Shown here: positions 33,840 to 45,885 of the stretch, one piece after another
Layout of the letters: each line of letters begins with the position of its first letter
How positions within the stretch are numbered: position 1 is the stretch's first letter
NCBI GenBank assembly: GCA_000827265.1
Contig: KN834772.1
Coordinates: 299,526 to 363,525, forward strand
Direction of reading: 5' to 3'
DNA: 64,000 nt
Origin: Collybiopsis luxurians FD-317 M1
Taxonomy: Eukaryota; Basidiomycota; Agaricomycetes; Agaricales; Omphalotaceae
Made by a program: the position numbers and the translations under genes
The notes under the pieces: model-generated
What the model saw: only the letters and a program-made list of their open reading frames with translations
Databases searched by the model: none
Told to the model about the DNA's origin: nothing

Positions 33840-36234
33840 ATGGACCCCAGAACGGAAAACATCCACGAACTGGAAGAAAAGGCGGTTAATTCGTTCGCTG
33901 GATTGACTCTCAACAATGATACGGTATGTCTTTCTGCATTTGAACAAGCTCTCGCCTTGACCCCTTGTAGTCCGGAGATGGCGAGCTAGAAATCTCTTCT
34001 CGGTTTCCTTTCCCCGGTTCTAGCTCGAGGTCCTCTTCATCGACCACTAACCCTGATTCCGGAGCCCGGCCGAAAGACTCAAGAGCTTCAGACAAAGCTG
34101 TATCGAATGACCTTCTGCCCGGGCAATTGGCGGAGGCTCTAGATTCTCTTAGCTTGAATGGAAGGATTCCCCAACGTCCTAAATCCATTGCTGCTCCATA
34201 GAACACTCAGAAAAAAGACCAAACCCCAGTATCTTCATCTGCTCATACGTCTTCTGCCGCCGACCCATCTGCGTTTTCTGTGACCCTGCAACCGCCACCT
34301 CCAAGTCGACGTTCTCCATCTCCTGCTGCGTCAACAATCTCGATGGGGGCCAACGGAGTCTTGCCCCGACCTCAACCCTCCTCCACTCCCACTCGTCCTA
34401 TGCCTCCCATGCGCCAATGCAGCGGCTCGACTAAAAAGGGAACACGGTGTCGGCGGACGAGTAGAGGAGTCGCTTCCCCTCCGAATGATAGTATCAGTAC
34501 AAGCAGTGCCGAAACCGAACCCTGGCAGTGTTATCAGCATGAAGGGCAAGCGGAGATACCGCGTGGGTTCTTTGCGCTGAGGCAGAGTAGGGATGAAGAT
34601 GGACAAGAACAGCGAGAATCAGAGGAGTGGATTGATTTTGCTGGTAGGCTCCTGATGTTTCTGCCACGGAAAGGAAAAATGTGTTCCTATTCTAATGGTA
34701 TTCATTTCGTTGCAGATTACATACCACCCTACCTACATCCGGATACTAAGAGAAAACTGCGTGAGGAGATGCAAGAGTTTCGTCCAAATGACAAGAAAGG
34801 ATCTGTATACCTTCTCAAGATCCAAGGTAGTACCTTAACCATGTCTCTTGCTATTACACTCACCAACGTACGCTACCACCAGATCTCGGAGTCGAAGACT
34901 CATCTCCGTCTGATATCTTATTCAAAGTTGGGCGCACCTCTAAGGATATCAACAAGCGAGAAAGATACTGGAACAATGAATGCAAGAATAAAGAATACAT
35001 ACCACTAGGTCACTACCCAGGACGTCTTGACCTTGGCCAAATTAAAGCTGACGTAAGAGGCGTACTGTGTTTCCGTCTGGAAAAATTAATTCACCTTGAA
35101 CTGGCGGATTTGGCGGTTCTTCGGCCAGATCTTCAGCCCGGGTGGGAGGCGTTTACGAAGGGGAAAGGGAATGGGCAGGCATATGCCGATGCACATCCCG
35201 AATATTTTTCTGGTTCTGAGGACAAGAAGGAAGTTGGAAATAACGCCACCGCGTCTGTGTCAGATTCGGTCATACCCGAACCATACGTACATTCCTTGCG
35301 TTCGCCGACCTATAGGCCATCTTCCAAGAGTAAAAGTGCAAAACCCAAAACCTTCGTCAACTTCCCTCCCGAGTCACCGTCGCTGCTAGCGAAATCGTCG
35401 TCGCTGGCTCAGATCGAAAAGGATTACCTAGCCGCTTACGATTCTGAAGACGAGTCTTATTTTGCTTCGCGGACGTCTAGGGGACCTGTCAAGGCTCTAA
35501 ATGGTAAATCGCCACTAGCAAAATTGTCGTCTCCGGCTCAAGGCGAACAAGACCTATCCTCGCCGTCGTCCGATTCTGAGTATGAATCTTGCTTGGATTG
35601 GCCAACGTCTCCCAAATCGCCTTCGCCGCCGGCAAAGTTGTGGTCACCGGCTCAAAGCAAACAAGGTCCATACCCAGCGTCCGTTTCAGTCATCCGCTCT
35701 TCGTCCGATTCTGAGTACGAGTCTTGCTCGGATTGGCCAAGGTTCGAAACACCGATAACTCAAACAGCTGTCAGAATCAAAGATGCTAAATCCCCTCCCA
35801 AGTCGCCGTCACCGCCAGTGAAATCGTCGTTACCGGACCCCAGCGAAACAGATCCATTCCTACCGTCAATTTCGATTGGGTCCCGCTCGCATTCGCCGAC
35901 GTTTGAGGCATCTGTCAAGGCTGCTGGCATTGCGAAATTGCCCGCAAGCTATCAGGGTGTGTTCATAGCCACTGGAATAGGTAATGGAGGAGGATACGGT
36001 CTTCCTTGTACTTGTGGAACACGCCATAAGGAGATTTTCAAGTTTTCGAGGGTTCCAAAGGTACCAGAGGGGGCTAAGAGGGGAGAAGACGAGAATGCTC
36101 GGAGTAACGTCGATGATTATGAGAAGGACTTCAAGGAGTGGGAGGGAATCGTGAAGAAGATTATTAAGGAGTGGGGAGAGTTTGTTGCAAATTACACTGT
36201 GAAGCCAGCCTCAACTGTCAAAGAGTCGACGTGA
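33840..36234 (+). CDS. T5orf172-domain protein, copy D, interrupted by an in-frame TAG
   Basis: Exons 33840-33923, 33971-34643, 34716-34826 and 34883-36234 join in phase across 740 codons. Codon 105 is TAG (34199-34201), where copies B and C have a sense codon. The rest is intact: QCSGSTKKGTRC...CYQH (34419-34540), 'DYIPPYLHPDT', 'LFKVGRTSKDINKRERYW', 'CFRLEKLIHLELADLA', a Ser/Pro spacer of about 270 residues with a repeated 'SSDSEYESC' block, and a closing C-T-C-G-T-R-H-K-E-I-F-K-F. The first in-frame ATG after the stop is at 34343, and it keeps the Cys/His module and the T5orf172 domain, so a shortened protein is possible. It is either a recent pseudogene or a gene with a moved start. Confidence 0.75.
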
Positions 36235-36809
36235 TCGAGGGCTCCTACCAATTCTGCCGATAGCGAAGAGGAAGATGAATGAAACTCGAAAGTGTAAACG
36301 ATCAAAGGAGACGCTCTAATGCTCCGAGATATCTTCGTATGAGACTTGCGCTTTCGCCATGCTGTTGGACTTGCTGCTGGACTTGCTTTCCTTTTGTTTT
36401 CGCCTTTGCTTTCTCCAGTCCTGTTTTGCTTTTTGAGCTGTTTTCCGTCATGCAGTTTTCTCTTCGCTATGAATTATTGAATTAAGTATGTACGTCGTAT
36501 CTCCCGTAATATTTATTTACCGAGGCAATGCGCTGCCTATTACATGATGGACGCCGGTGGGCGCTTAGCTTACGCATTTCCTTTTGCTGCTTTGCTTCGC
36601 GCTGTCGTCGCCCTTTCTCCATCCGCCAATCTTAGATTCTCTTGGCTGTCATCAATACGCCTATACCGTTGCCTTTATTCTCTGTGTTTGTTTTTTTGGA
36701 ACTCAATTTTGTTTGACGGCATTCGAATCCGTCTCAGTCTTGATACCTTTTCTTTCTCTCGCGCACTTTGCCCACAATACCACTCCCAACTCCCACTTCT
36801 CAGCACAGA

Positions 36810-37536
36810 ATGGGCGAAGTTGTAAACGTCATCGTCGCCTTCGCCGTTATTGTCCTAATATTCCGATGGGCTACTTCCAGCAACGGAAATGCGAATGGAA
36901 ATAATGGAGGCCCGTCGCCTGCGGATACGCTAGGATTCAGGCCGAAGAATGTTACTCAGGATATGGTGGATACGGTAGGGAACATGTTTCCTGACTTACC
37001 TAGGTAAGTTTCCGGTTCAGTTTACGTAGCCGCCTGGACTCTAGAAGGCTGATGCATGTGTGTGTTTCGTAGAGACAACATTCGATATGACCTCCTTCGT
37101 ACGGGTAGCGTTGAGACGACTACGAATAAGATTCTAGAGAGGGGATTCCTCGAAGCTGTGAGCGCGGTGTTTCTTTCGTTTGTTACAGCAATAAATGTTC
37201 ATTGGTGGTTCTTCTATTCCCTTTACCACCGCCCCCCTCGTGTAGCCTCCGGCATCATACTACACTCTATACCCGCGCACCGTTGGCCCTGCGCACCAAA
37301 ATCAACCTCATAACGCTGCGGGTTCATCAGGATCATCGTCGTCGGCTGTGAAACCGAAAGACACCCTCATATCGAGATATAACCTGGAGTCCCGTGCGGA
37401 GTTGCAGAGTAGTGAAGAAGGGGCTATCACGGAGGAAGAAGTGGGTGGTAAAGCGAAATGGGAAGATACACCGGAGAAGAGAGAGGCTAGTTTGAGGGAG
37501 AGAAAGGAGAGGATGATTTTGGCTGCGAGACAGTGA
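36810..37536 (+). CDS. CUE-domain membrane protein (Cue1/AUP1-like), intact copy
   Basis: It probably binds ubiquitin or ubiquitin-conjugating enzyme at the ER membrane. Three exons (36810-37003, 37073-37157, 37246-37536) join in phase to 189 residues. The N-terminus is a single hydrophobic segment (residues 3-20, VVNVIVAFAVIVLIFRWA), followed by a Gly/Asn-rich linker. Next comes a CUE domain with the signature MFP ('VGNMFPDLPRDN') and the distal Leu pair region ('TNKILERGFL'). A Pro/Tyr segment (PPASYYTLYPRT) and a charged helix (RKERMILAARQ) end it. The stop overlaps a perfect GTGAGT donor after 'AGACA', so the C-terminus may be extended by splicing, but I found no convincing next exon. It is the only undamaged one of four copies in the window. 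Confidence 0.8.
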
Positions 37537-38035
37537 GTTTTATGTCTATTTCGCTACGCCTGCGTTCTCTCTTCTTTTTATTCTTCACGTGAATTCGCGT
37601 GTACATTCCGGCTTCATGAAAGGGTTTCGACCTGGCCTTTTATGCTATTTTCTCCATCCTGCGCCTCCTAGGATTTTTCCGATTCCGCCAAGCTCCGTCC
37701 CTTTCGCGCCTCTGGGCGAACCTTGTTTGCTCCGTTCTCGTCTTTGTCTTTGACCACTCTTTTTGTGATTGCCTGCATACTGATCAGCTCGAACCTGTGT
37801 AGGCGTATGCTCGCCGCTCAAAAAGAGAAGGCCTCGGCGTAGGGGTTTTCCGCACTCCTCTACTTGTCTTGTTCTGCTTCTTATATATGTATTCAATACC
37901 ACGGAGCGTCAAATGGCAATGTAACGTGTAGCGATGTACACATTAAGGCCTTTTTAGCATATCTCTCTGCTCAATTTATTGTGTATTTTGCTGCAAAACA
38001 CACTGTTGTATGGGAGTAGAGCCTCACCATATAAT
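37537..38035. other. 3' flank of the CUE gene
   Basis: No feature recognised. The tRNA-Glu gene follows immediately. Confidence 0.4.
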
Positions 38036-38133
38036 TCCAATGTGGTGTAGTGGCTAACATTGCTGTCTTTCATACAGTAAAGCAGAATACATGAATTGCA
38101 CAGCAGCCCGGGGTTCGATTCCCCGCATTGGAA
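38036..38133 (+). tRNA. tRNA-Glu (UUC) with a 26 nt intron
   Basis: Acceptor TCCAATG (38036-38042) pairs with CATTGGA (38126-38132), with discriminator A at 38133. The D arm is GGTGTAGTGGCTAAC. The anticodon stem GCTGT/ACAGC carries loop C-T-TTC-A-C, anticodon TTC at 38069-38071. The intron 38073-38098 starts one base after the anticodon, which is the canonical position. The T arm CCGGGGTTCGATTCCCCG is perfect. Confidence 0.95.
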
Positions 38134-38552
38134 TGTAGATTACGATATGATGATAATCTACTTTTTTACAACTTTGAAGCCCCACGAGGCCTATCTTATG
38201 TGTAGATATGAGATGGTGGGTGGGCACATTACAATGCCTCAAATGATGGAAAATTGGAATGGCATGTCAAATATGTCATACATATGCAATTTCTACACAT
38301 GTTATTACTAGGCAAACATTGTCTCTAGGCACAGAGAGTAGGTAAAAAGGCAATATTTGAAGGTGATTATTAGTGATTAAGGATACAGTGATACTTTAAT
38401 TAGGCTACAGATTACTAGGTCAGCAAATGTAGGCAGTATCAAGAGAGTGAACTCACTGTTGTTCTTATCTGAATCGACTCCACGTACTTGGCACTGAGGA
38501 GTTGACCTGCTCCTTTCTGCGCAGTTGAGAGAGCTGCCAGCTAGTGCAGCTT
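38134..38552. other. intergenic, nothing recognised
   Basis: AT-rich spacer between the tRNA and the 3' end of the membrane-protein gene. Confidence 0.4.
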
Positions 38553-40395
38553 TCAGGCAAGTACCTTTACAACTTCAAGAACAAACTTCCTACTCACCGA
38601 ATTGCCTTCTTCTAACGATGTCAATGAGACAACCGACTGATCTCGACGCACGTCGGTGTTTTGTTGGGGACCCATCGTTTCTGAGGCAAACACGATAGTA
38701 GAGCGTCTGATTGACCGCGGGGGCATTGCCAGCGTTTCAGCCTGAGAGTCTGTACTCGGAGCACTTCTTTGATTCAGAGTTGCAAGGACAGCGTTGATGT
38801 AGACTTGAATCGGAGTGAGGTCAGTACCAAACATATTAAACACTATAGCTGTATCAATACCTTTTGTCACGAGCATGCGGATACCACCATATGCCAGGCT
38901 TTTTGAACTTACATACTGTATTTGAGTCACCTCTCCATCAGTCCCTGCTGTCTTCGAATCAGACGGTGACACAAACCGTTATTAGGATCGCAACAGCAAT
39001 AATACTGAGTCATGACAAGTATGCGATGTCAGCGGGAAAAGGTGAAAAACGGCTCAAGCATTTACCTCGTTAACGCTCCAGTAGAAATCGTGTAGAGAAT
39101 CAGGTTTCCAAGGATCGAGGCGGTTCTGGAATTTAGTAGAATGCATAACATCTCACGATACGCAGTAGCAGACTCACCTTTGATAGGCAGTGTGTTTGCG
39201 ATAAATCCATAGGAGGGATACAAGAATACCCGAAATGAGGGTATCGGAGATGACTGATAAAATTACAAATGCATAGGTCAAAGCCTTTAACAACTTTCTC
39301 AGTCAGATAGCGATGATGGTATCAGGCTCTCGTACCTGGTACGACTGGATACCCGTTGGCGTCAAGTTTACCCTGCATACATTCAGCGCATCTCCTTCTA
39401 TAGTAGTCGAAAATGGACTACTTACGCCGTAGCAGGTAGCCCTGATTCCCGAGTGAATGTGTTTTAGTCATTCTTCAATTTGAGTGAAAGCGTCTTTGAA
39501 CCCACAAATGCTAATCACTGAAGTATCCAGGAAATTAGAAACTAAACCCGCGGAAGTCTTGGAAAGATATGCATACAGGCAGTTCCAAGCGTTAATGTAA
39601 TCTAGAGAAGAATGTGTTTCAGGCTTATTGATGTATGATATCTGCTGTTCAGAAACAAACCGCGAGCATGGTTAACATCTTGTTGTTCCTGCTTACTGGA
39701 TAAATCGTTAGATCAGTGCCTTTTCGGGGAAGACTTCACCGTGACGCACAAGTCCAGATCCTTGAGCAATAGAAGCTTTTTTATCGAGTGTTCAGCAGAA
39801 GACTCGAAGAAAAATAAAGGATATGAGCATACCCACGGACAATAGTGTCGATGACACCCTGAAAGTAAGATAGTGATTCACATTTGCATCCTGTTTGAAC
39901 ACTATCATGCTTACTTCAATTATAGTCGATGCCTGATTTTGTTTAGTAGCATTATGGCTGAATCCGTAAAAATCGGAAAAAAAAGTTTCTCACCAAAAAA
40001 GGCCTTTCAACGCAAAGAAATGATCAGTTATTTGGTATCACTAACAGAAGTGGGCAAAACTCACCAATAGATGGTAGCCGTGGAGAGAATATCCTCGAAA
40101 TGTAGGAAATCGATGTAGTACAAACCCATTGCAGAGAAAATACTCTCGATAGTATCAAGTACCCTGCAGATAATACTGATGTCAATATAATATCGTTCCA
40201 CCAACGCCACAGTATGAATGATTACCACAAAATAGAAACCTTATGCATTCAACATGAAAAAACGACGATATCAAGATGATGATAAAAAAAGGCGTACCAT
40301 AGCTTTGAGCAATAACGAGTCTCTACGAGCCCGTTCCGACCTAAAGTATGACACCGTTTGTAGCGAAGTCACACCATAGAAACTGGGATAACTTC
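38553..40395 (-). CDS. multi-pass membrane protein, DUF6534-like
   Basis: Many short exons on the minus strand encode hydrophobic helices that fit the agaricomycete seven-helix DUF6534 family. Going down: 'FYGVTSLQTVSYF' (about 40370), 'DTIESIFSAMGLYYIDF' (about 40130), 'NAWNCLYAYLSKTSAGLV' (about 39590), 'AFVILSVISDTLISGILVSLLW' (about 39250), 'GNLILYTISTGALT' (about 39100), 'SIIAVAILIT' (about 38990) and 'TPIQVYINAVLATLNQR' (about 38800). A Ser/Glu-rich cytosolic tail ends at TGA 38553. The family is of unknown function. The order of helices and the 'LNSRT...LILYTISTGALT' and 'VYINAVLATLN' blocks are the reasons for the call. The first exon was not found, so the 5' limit is approximate. Intron density is very high. 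Confidence 0.6.
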
Positions 40396-41496
40396 GGTAT
40401 TAGGAAGATTATTACGATATTGAAACCTTAGATATGCACTGACATCGCAGAGATATAAACACCGACGAACAAAGCGATAGACGTCGTTTCTGCTAAAGAT
40501 GGCATTCTGTTTGACAACTTTCAAGCTCACTAGCGAAATTCTGGGGGAAACTGGGGGAAATAGGAGGCGTATACGGTCGTGAGGGGTTTGGATGCTTGAA
40601 ATATCCTCAAGCTCATCAACATCAATCACTCCTGTCGCTATTCGAGGCGCAGTATCTGATGCCAAACTATAATGGAATACCTCCCAAGCCAAAGCATCTC
40701 AATACACTAAGGATTGATTCCCGACGTTGTACTAGCTGGTATTAGACAGCCCCCCATTCGGTGAATTGCGTACCGACTACGTTCAGGCAGTGTGCATAGT
40801 AATAACTTGAGTAGATAAGGGACCGCGCCCAGTAATACCCCACCCTTCCTTTTAATTCGGAGGCGAGCAGGATCGGAGAGCGTCAGAACGAGTTAGTCCT
40901 GCGATTCAAGTAGCGGATCTTGTAAGGACGAGAAGAGAGGAGCGGGAGAAGGCCAAGTAGAATATAACTAGTTCAAAATTTCATATCAACGAACCCTTAT
41001 AAGCTATGTCTAGTTGACATTCCATAATGTTTTATGCAGCGGCGAAGCAGAATTCGGAGGCACTGACCAGTATGAAGTCAATGACAGTTGGCCTTAGCTG
41101 GCCGACTTAACGGCGAAGGCGGACAAGAGAGCCCGCACAAACTTTACGTATTCCATAATGATAACGATAAACGCTTGTTAAGTGAAGTTTGTCATCGAGC
41201 GCCTAACCAACCCCCGGAGATAAGCGCGTTCACATAGCTCATCGCGTGACGCGTCTTGGACGCGTCTGGTTATCGTTTCCTCGAGCTCTATTTTGAATGG
41301 CCATTAGATGCAAATATTCTCTTCGCACTATGCCAAGCATGTGCACCAGAGCTCTGTGCACATGCAGAGGAACAAGAATTGTCTATTTCTGCTACAAATT
41401 CTCATGGCGCAATATCGAAGAAGATGAACGATCAACACGCCCCATACTTAATCCTACAAGGGAGGAAAATACTACCCGACTAGTAGCTTGTCCAGC
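40396..41496. other. intergenic (5' regions of two divergent genes)
   Basis: It holds the unresolved first exon(s) of the membrane-protein gene and the promoter of S53 copy 1. A 107-codon frame at 40369-40692 on the minus strand has no supporting feature. Confidence 0.35.
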
Positions 41497-44381
41497 ATGC
41501 ACTTCCTTCCGGCCTTTCTCGCCCTGGGACTTGGAGCGTTCAAGCATTGTGTCGCCGCCCCCTCATCCACTATCCACTCTAACCATGTAGTCCATGAAAC
41601 ACGTTCCGTGGAACCTCTCGACTGGTTTATCTCTCACCATCCTGAAGCACACAAACGGCTTCCCTTGCGCATCGGCTTGGCCCAACAGAACATTGAAAAT
41701 CTAGAGTCCATGCTCATGGCCGTTTCGCATCCAGATTCGCCGGAGTATGGGAAGCATTGGACCCCACAGCAAGTCGTGGACACGTTTGCGCCTTCGGAGG
41801 AGAGTGTTCGCAAGGTCTTTGGATGGCTCAAGGATTCGGGTTTCTCTAAAGAGAAAATCAAGATGTCTGCGAACAAGGGATGGATTCAAGTCGATGCAAC
41901 GATTGCAGAAGTGGAGGACCTTTTGAAAACAGAGTATCAGGTTTACAGGCATAATGAATCTGGAGAAGAGCAAATCGGTAGGTTTATCTCAGTAGCAAAT
42001 ACGCACGCGTAGATTTACACCAGCCTGTTATAGGCTGTCATGAATACTCTGTACCTGCTGCGATCAGGGAGCATATCGACCTAATCAGGCCTACCGTCCA
42101 TTTTGATCATCGGCCTTCACCAAAGTCTGAGACCAAATTCAAGAGAGCAGGTGACGTTGGAAAGTCTCCTGGTACTGGGCCCAAAACGAGCCCCACCCCC
42201 ATCCACACCCTACCCGTTTCTCCTGGTCTTGCTGATTGCGATCAGATGATCACATTAGGTTGCTTGCGAGCTTTGTACAATGTACCAGAGTTCAAACCAA
42301 GATCCCTGGACAAGAATTCATATGGTATAGGTAAGAATAGTTTTTTGAGTTTAAGTTCATCTGCCGACATTGTTTCACCCCTATGCAGTTGAATTTACTC
42401 CCCAAGCGTTTCTTGCTGGTGATTTGGATTTGTTCTTCTCGTACGTACCACTTTGCCGGCCTGGAAACGCTCCTTGCTCAACTTTTTGTTTTTCAGGAAC
42501 TTCTCTCCAAATCTCGTTGGTGTCCGACCGAAGACCGTTTTGATTGACGGAGGTTAGTAGCTACCTGTACAATCAAGTGCCATAGTGCTGAACGAACCGA
42601 AATAGCTGTCGTTCAAACTACGAACCAAAGTTCTAACCTCAATGGCGAAAGTGACCTCGATTTGGAGTACTCGATGGGTCTGACGAATCCTCAAACAATT
42701 ACTTTACTGCAGACGGGAGATCTAGTGGAAGGTATAAGATGTGGTTACGTTCCGGGTCATGTATTCATCCGATACGTTTCAGGCGCTGGATTTGATAACT
42801 GGTTGGACGCTGTGGATGGATCATTCTGCACCTTTGAAGGAGGCGACGATCCTACACAGGTCTGATTATGATATCCTTCTCATCTTTTTCAAGTTCTTAC
42901 ATAGTGTAGGATGGAATCTACCCCGACCCTCTACCCGGAGGTTTCAAAGGCAAGCCTTGAGGCTTTATTCTTACATTTCTAGCCTGACTAACATCGCATA
43001 CAGGACCAGAATCCTGTGGTATCATTGCCCCGCCATTTGTAGTCTCAACTTCGTATGGTGAGGAAGAAGTCACTATATCAGCCTTTTCAGCCACGCGTCA
43101 GTGTACCGAGTACGGTAAGCTGGGGTTGATGGGGACTACTATCTTGTACAGCTCTGGGGACAGGGGAGTAGGGGGGCACAATAATGGACAATGTTTGAAT
43201 TCGGCAGGTACGGATTCGAGGGCATCCTACGAGTATAAAGCATACATTTACCATAAATGCTAGGCCAACCTGCAAATAACGGCACCATGTTCAATCCCCA
43301 ATTTCCAGTGAGCAGGTCAAACGCACTATGTCTCATTTACAGTATTAATACATTTTTAGGCCAGCTGCCCGTTTGTCACAGCGGTCGGTGCGACACAAGT
43401 GAATCCCAACTCCACCGTTTTTGATCCTGAAGCTGCATGTGAACAAGTTATATTCTCCGGCGGAGGATTTTCAAATATCTTTTCGTTTGTCCCCAACTTC
43501 TTTTCATTTGCTTTCTGCGCGTAATCCGATTACATTTTCAGAGTGCCGGACTATCAGAAATCCGCCGTAGCCTCGTTCTTGACGAACCATCCACCACCTT
43601 ACACCTCCGCTCAGTTCAATACCTCTGGTGTACGTCCTCTTTTAGCTTTACTTACTGTTGAACTTCTTGGTGACGCGTATTGTTAATGGCTAGTCTCGCG
43701 CATACCCTGACTTGGCAGCAAACGGGTAAGTTTCAGTAAAAGGTTCTTGGTCCGAGTTTTCATTGCTAAGTCGCGTAGAGCCAACTATGTTGTCGGTTAG
43801 TAATGTCCTCGGGGCAAGACAAATTCAGGATTTCGATTTTATATAGGAATCGACGGGAAATTCGAGCTCGTTTTTGGGACATCGTGTGCCTCACCCGTCG
43901 TAGGATCATTTATAACAATGGTAAACGACGCGCGTCTCGCAGCTGGCAAAGGACCTGTCGGCTTTATCAATCCCGCCGTACGTATTAAAACCTTTGTTTC
44001 ACTTGCAACTAAAGACCTGTATCTCAGATTTACTCGGATGATTTCAAAGATGCTTTCAATGATATTACGCAAGGATCAAACCCAGGATGTAGTACGTACC
44101 AAATATCCTGATCGTGTGCGAAATTTGTGGTGCTCAGGTATCCTTATCCCATAGATACGATAGGCTTTAATGCGTGAGTGTTTGTTCAGCAATAGATATT
44201 TTCGAGAATTCTGTACTCACCGGACTGGACAAACACTAGGACGGAGGGCTGGGATCCTGTCACTGGTACGTTTCAGTTTGCGAGCTTGCAAACAGTTCAA
44301 ATTTTATTTCACGACTTCGATACAGGTGTGGGAACACCGAACGTTGCCAAATTGATCCCGCTCTTCTTGGCTCTTCCTTGA
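41497..44381 (+). CDS. secreted S53 sedolisin (tripeptidyl-peptidase-type), copy 1
   Basis: A serine-carboxyl peptidase, active in acid outside the cell. The ATG at 41497 starts a signal peptide (MHFLPAFLALGLGAF...). The pro-kumamolisin activation domain follows, with 'YGKHWTPQQVVDTFAPSEES' and 'GWIQVDATIAEVEDLL'. The catalytic domain shows the Glu/Asp pair in 'GESDLDLEYSM' (about 42643-42675), the oxyanion Asp in 'YSSGDRGV' (about 43145-43170), the Ser in 'FGTSCASPVVGSF' (about 43870-43910), and the calcium-site region near 'TDGWDPVTGVGTPN' (44240-44345). About fifteen small exons. The intron layout matches copy 2 at 52179, so the pair arose by duplication. 'GTSCASP' replaces the usual GTSASTP but keeps the Ser. 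No frame break was seen. Confidence 0.88.
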
Positions 44382-44635
44382 GCTAGCTACTTTTTTTTTT
44401 CCCAAGCATTAGCAGTGGTAGAACTCTTTGTACTGGAGTGCTATTTCGGTGTAAATCTGTTTTCATCTGATTCCAAGTTCTGTCCCCCTTTGAGTGAGCC
44501 CCAAAGCGAAGATCACAAAGCAAAGATTGCAAGATGGTCCATACTCTCACATCTTTTTTCCGTTACCCACTGATCGAGAGCAATCATCTCGTCTAAAAAC
44601 GGCATGATGTGATTTGTCCCTGATCTTCGAACACT

Positions 44636-45211
44636 ATGCATTCACCTCTGGCTTCTGAATATCTTGCGTTTCCTTTCGCTCATTCAAAGTTTCTAAACAG
44701 AATCGGCCTCCAAAATCTCCGACGGTTAAACGAGATGGTCAAGTCGATAGCAATCGACTATTCGGTAGTACAACGCAAGCACAATACCAAATATTCGACA
44801 GTCAAGCAAGCCATGATGGTTCTAGACCCAGTGTGGTCCTTACACTATAAGCCGTACAAGCCAGTGCATGCCACACGCCAGTTCCAAACATTATCACGAC
44901 GAAGTTCGTATTGTCTACAAGAGTTTAGAATGGACTCGCTTAACACAAGCTTGCCACTGATCCCATATAGCCTCGGAGAGCCTCAATTCGACAGAGAGCA
45001 GCTATTCAAAAACTATATTAGGCGACATCGGCACCGTGCTAACCCCGCTTCCGACGGAGTAATCAATCTAACATTCAAAGAGACATCTCCGCACCAGATC
45101 GACGTCGCGCAATTCTACATCATTAGGCTTGAGACTTGCATGCGAACCAATGCCAACTACGCCGTGGCTCCTGACTCAGTGACTGCAGCCTTCATTTTGA
45201 AAGGGTCCTGA
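44636..45211 (+). CDS. uncharacterised 191-residue protein
   Basis: A single open exon with an ATG at 44636 and TGA at 45209-45211. The sequence is not low-complexity and has mixed charge, with a His/Arg-rich stretch ('RRHRHRAN') at about residue 130. No signal peptide, membrane segment or known motif was recognised. It lies between S53 copy 1 and the annexin gene, with AT-rich flanks on both sides. It may be a real lineage-specific gene or a chance frame; 191 codons without a stop is moderately unlikely by chance at this base composition. Confidence 0.35.
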   Translation: MHSPLASEYLAFPFAHSKFLNRIGLQNLRRLNEMVKSIAIDYSVVQRKHNTKYSTVKQAMMVLDPVWSLHYKPYKPVHATRQFQTLSRRSSYCLQEFRMDSLNTSLPLIPYSLGEPQFDREQLFKNYIRRHRHRANPASDGVINLTFKETSPHQIDVAQFYIIRLETCMRTNANYAVAPDSVTAAFILKGS

Positions 45212-45822
45212 GACGCCCCTGAGGTACGAAGCAGCTTGGTTGGTCCTTATTCTTTCATCTCTCTCTATCTAAGCATTGACCGCCTACGTGTATGAGATAC
45301 AATCCAGTTGAGAGACTCGTCTTCTTTGTCTAAGACCCAGTTTTAAGCCTCTAACATTCCGAACATTCCAGTTTATAAGATTTTTGGAGTCGCGCTGCAA
45401 ATCCCATCTGATCCCTCATCCCCGGAACCTGTCCCGACTGCAAATCACCGACCGACTTTGGTATAGAGAATCTAGCTCAGGACCACTGTTTGTATCTTCG
45501 TTTAATTGAACTCTGATGCTGGGTGGAATGAATGAGTGGTGACAAAGAAGGTTTGCAAAGTTACCTATACAAAATTCCCTCCTTTAGTAGTAGCTGTCCA
45601 ATGTGTCCAATGAACGGGTAAGGGAAGGTAGGGTTACCGGAATTTATACTGCCACCTTGACTTCAGAACCTTCAGCATCGACAGGCCTCCTATGTAGAAG
45701 GAACTACTTTGGGCATAGTCAGGAACAGAGGTATTTTTCTGCTGCGTCTACTGTCAGTTACAAGGTACTGGTGCTAACGTTCTGGTAGGACCGACCTTCT
45801 TTCTCCGTCTTCGAGCTCTAGC
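45212..45822. other. intergenic
   Basis: No gene recognised. A TATA box at its right end belongs to the annexin gene. Confidence 0.4.
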
Positions 45823-45830
45823 TATAAAAG
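45823..45830 (+). promoter_or_regulatory. TATA box of the annexin-repeat gene
   Basis: TATAAAAG lies 56 bp before the ATG at 45886. Good consensus and spacing. Confidence 0.55.
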
Positions 45831-45885
45831 CAAGGTATGCAAATCACCAGTCGACATAGAACTGCTCTCAGCGTTCTTTCTCAAT

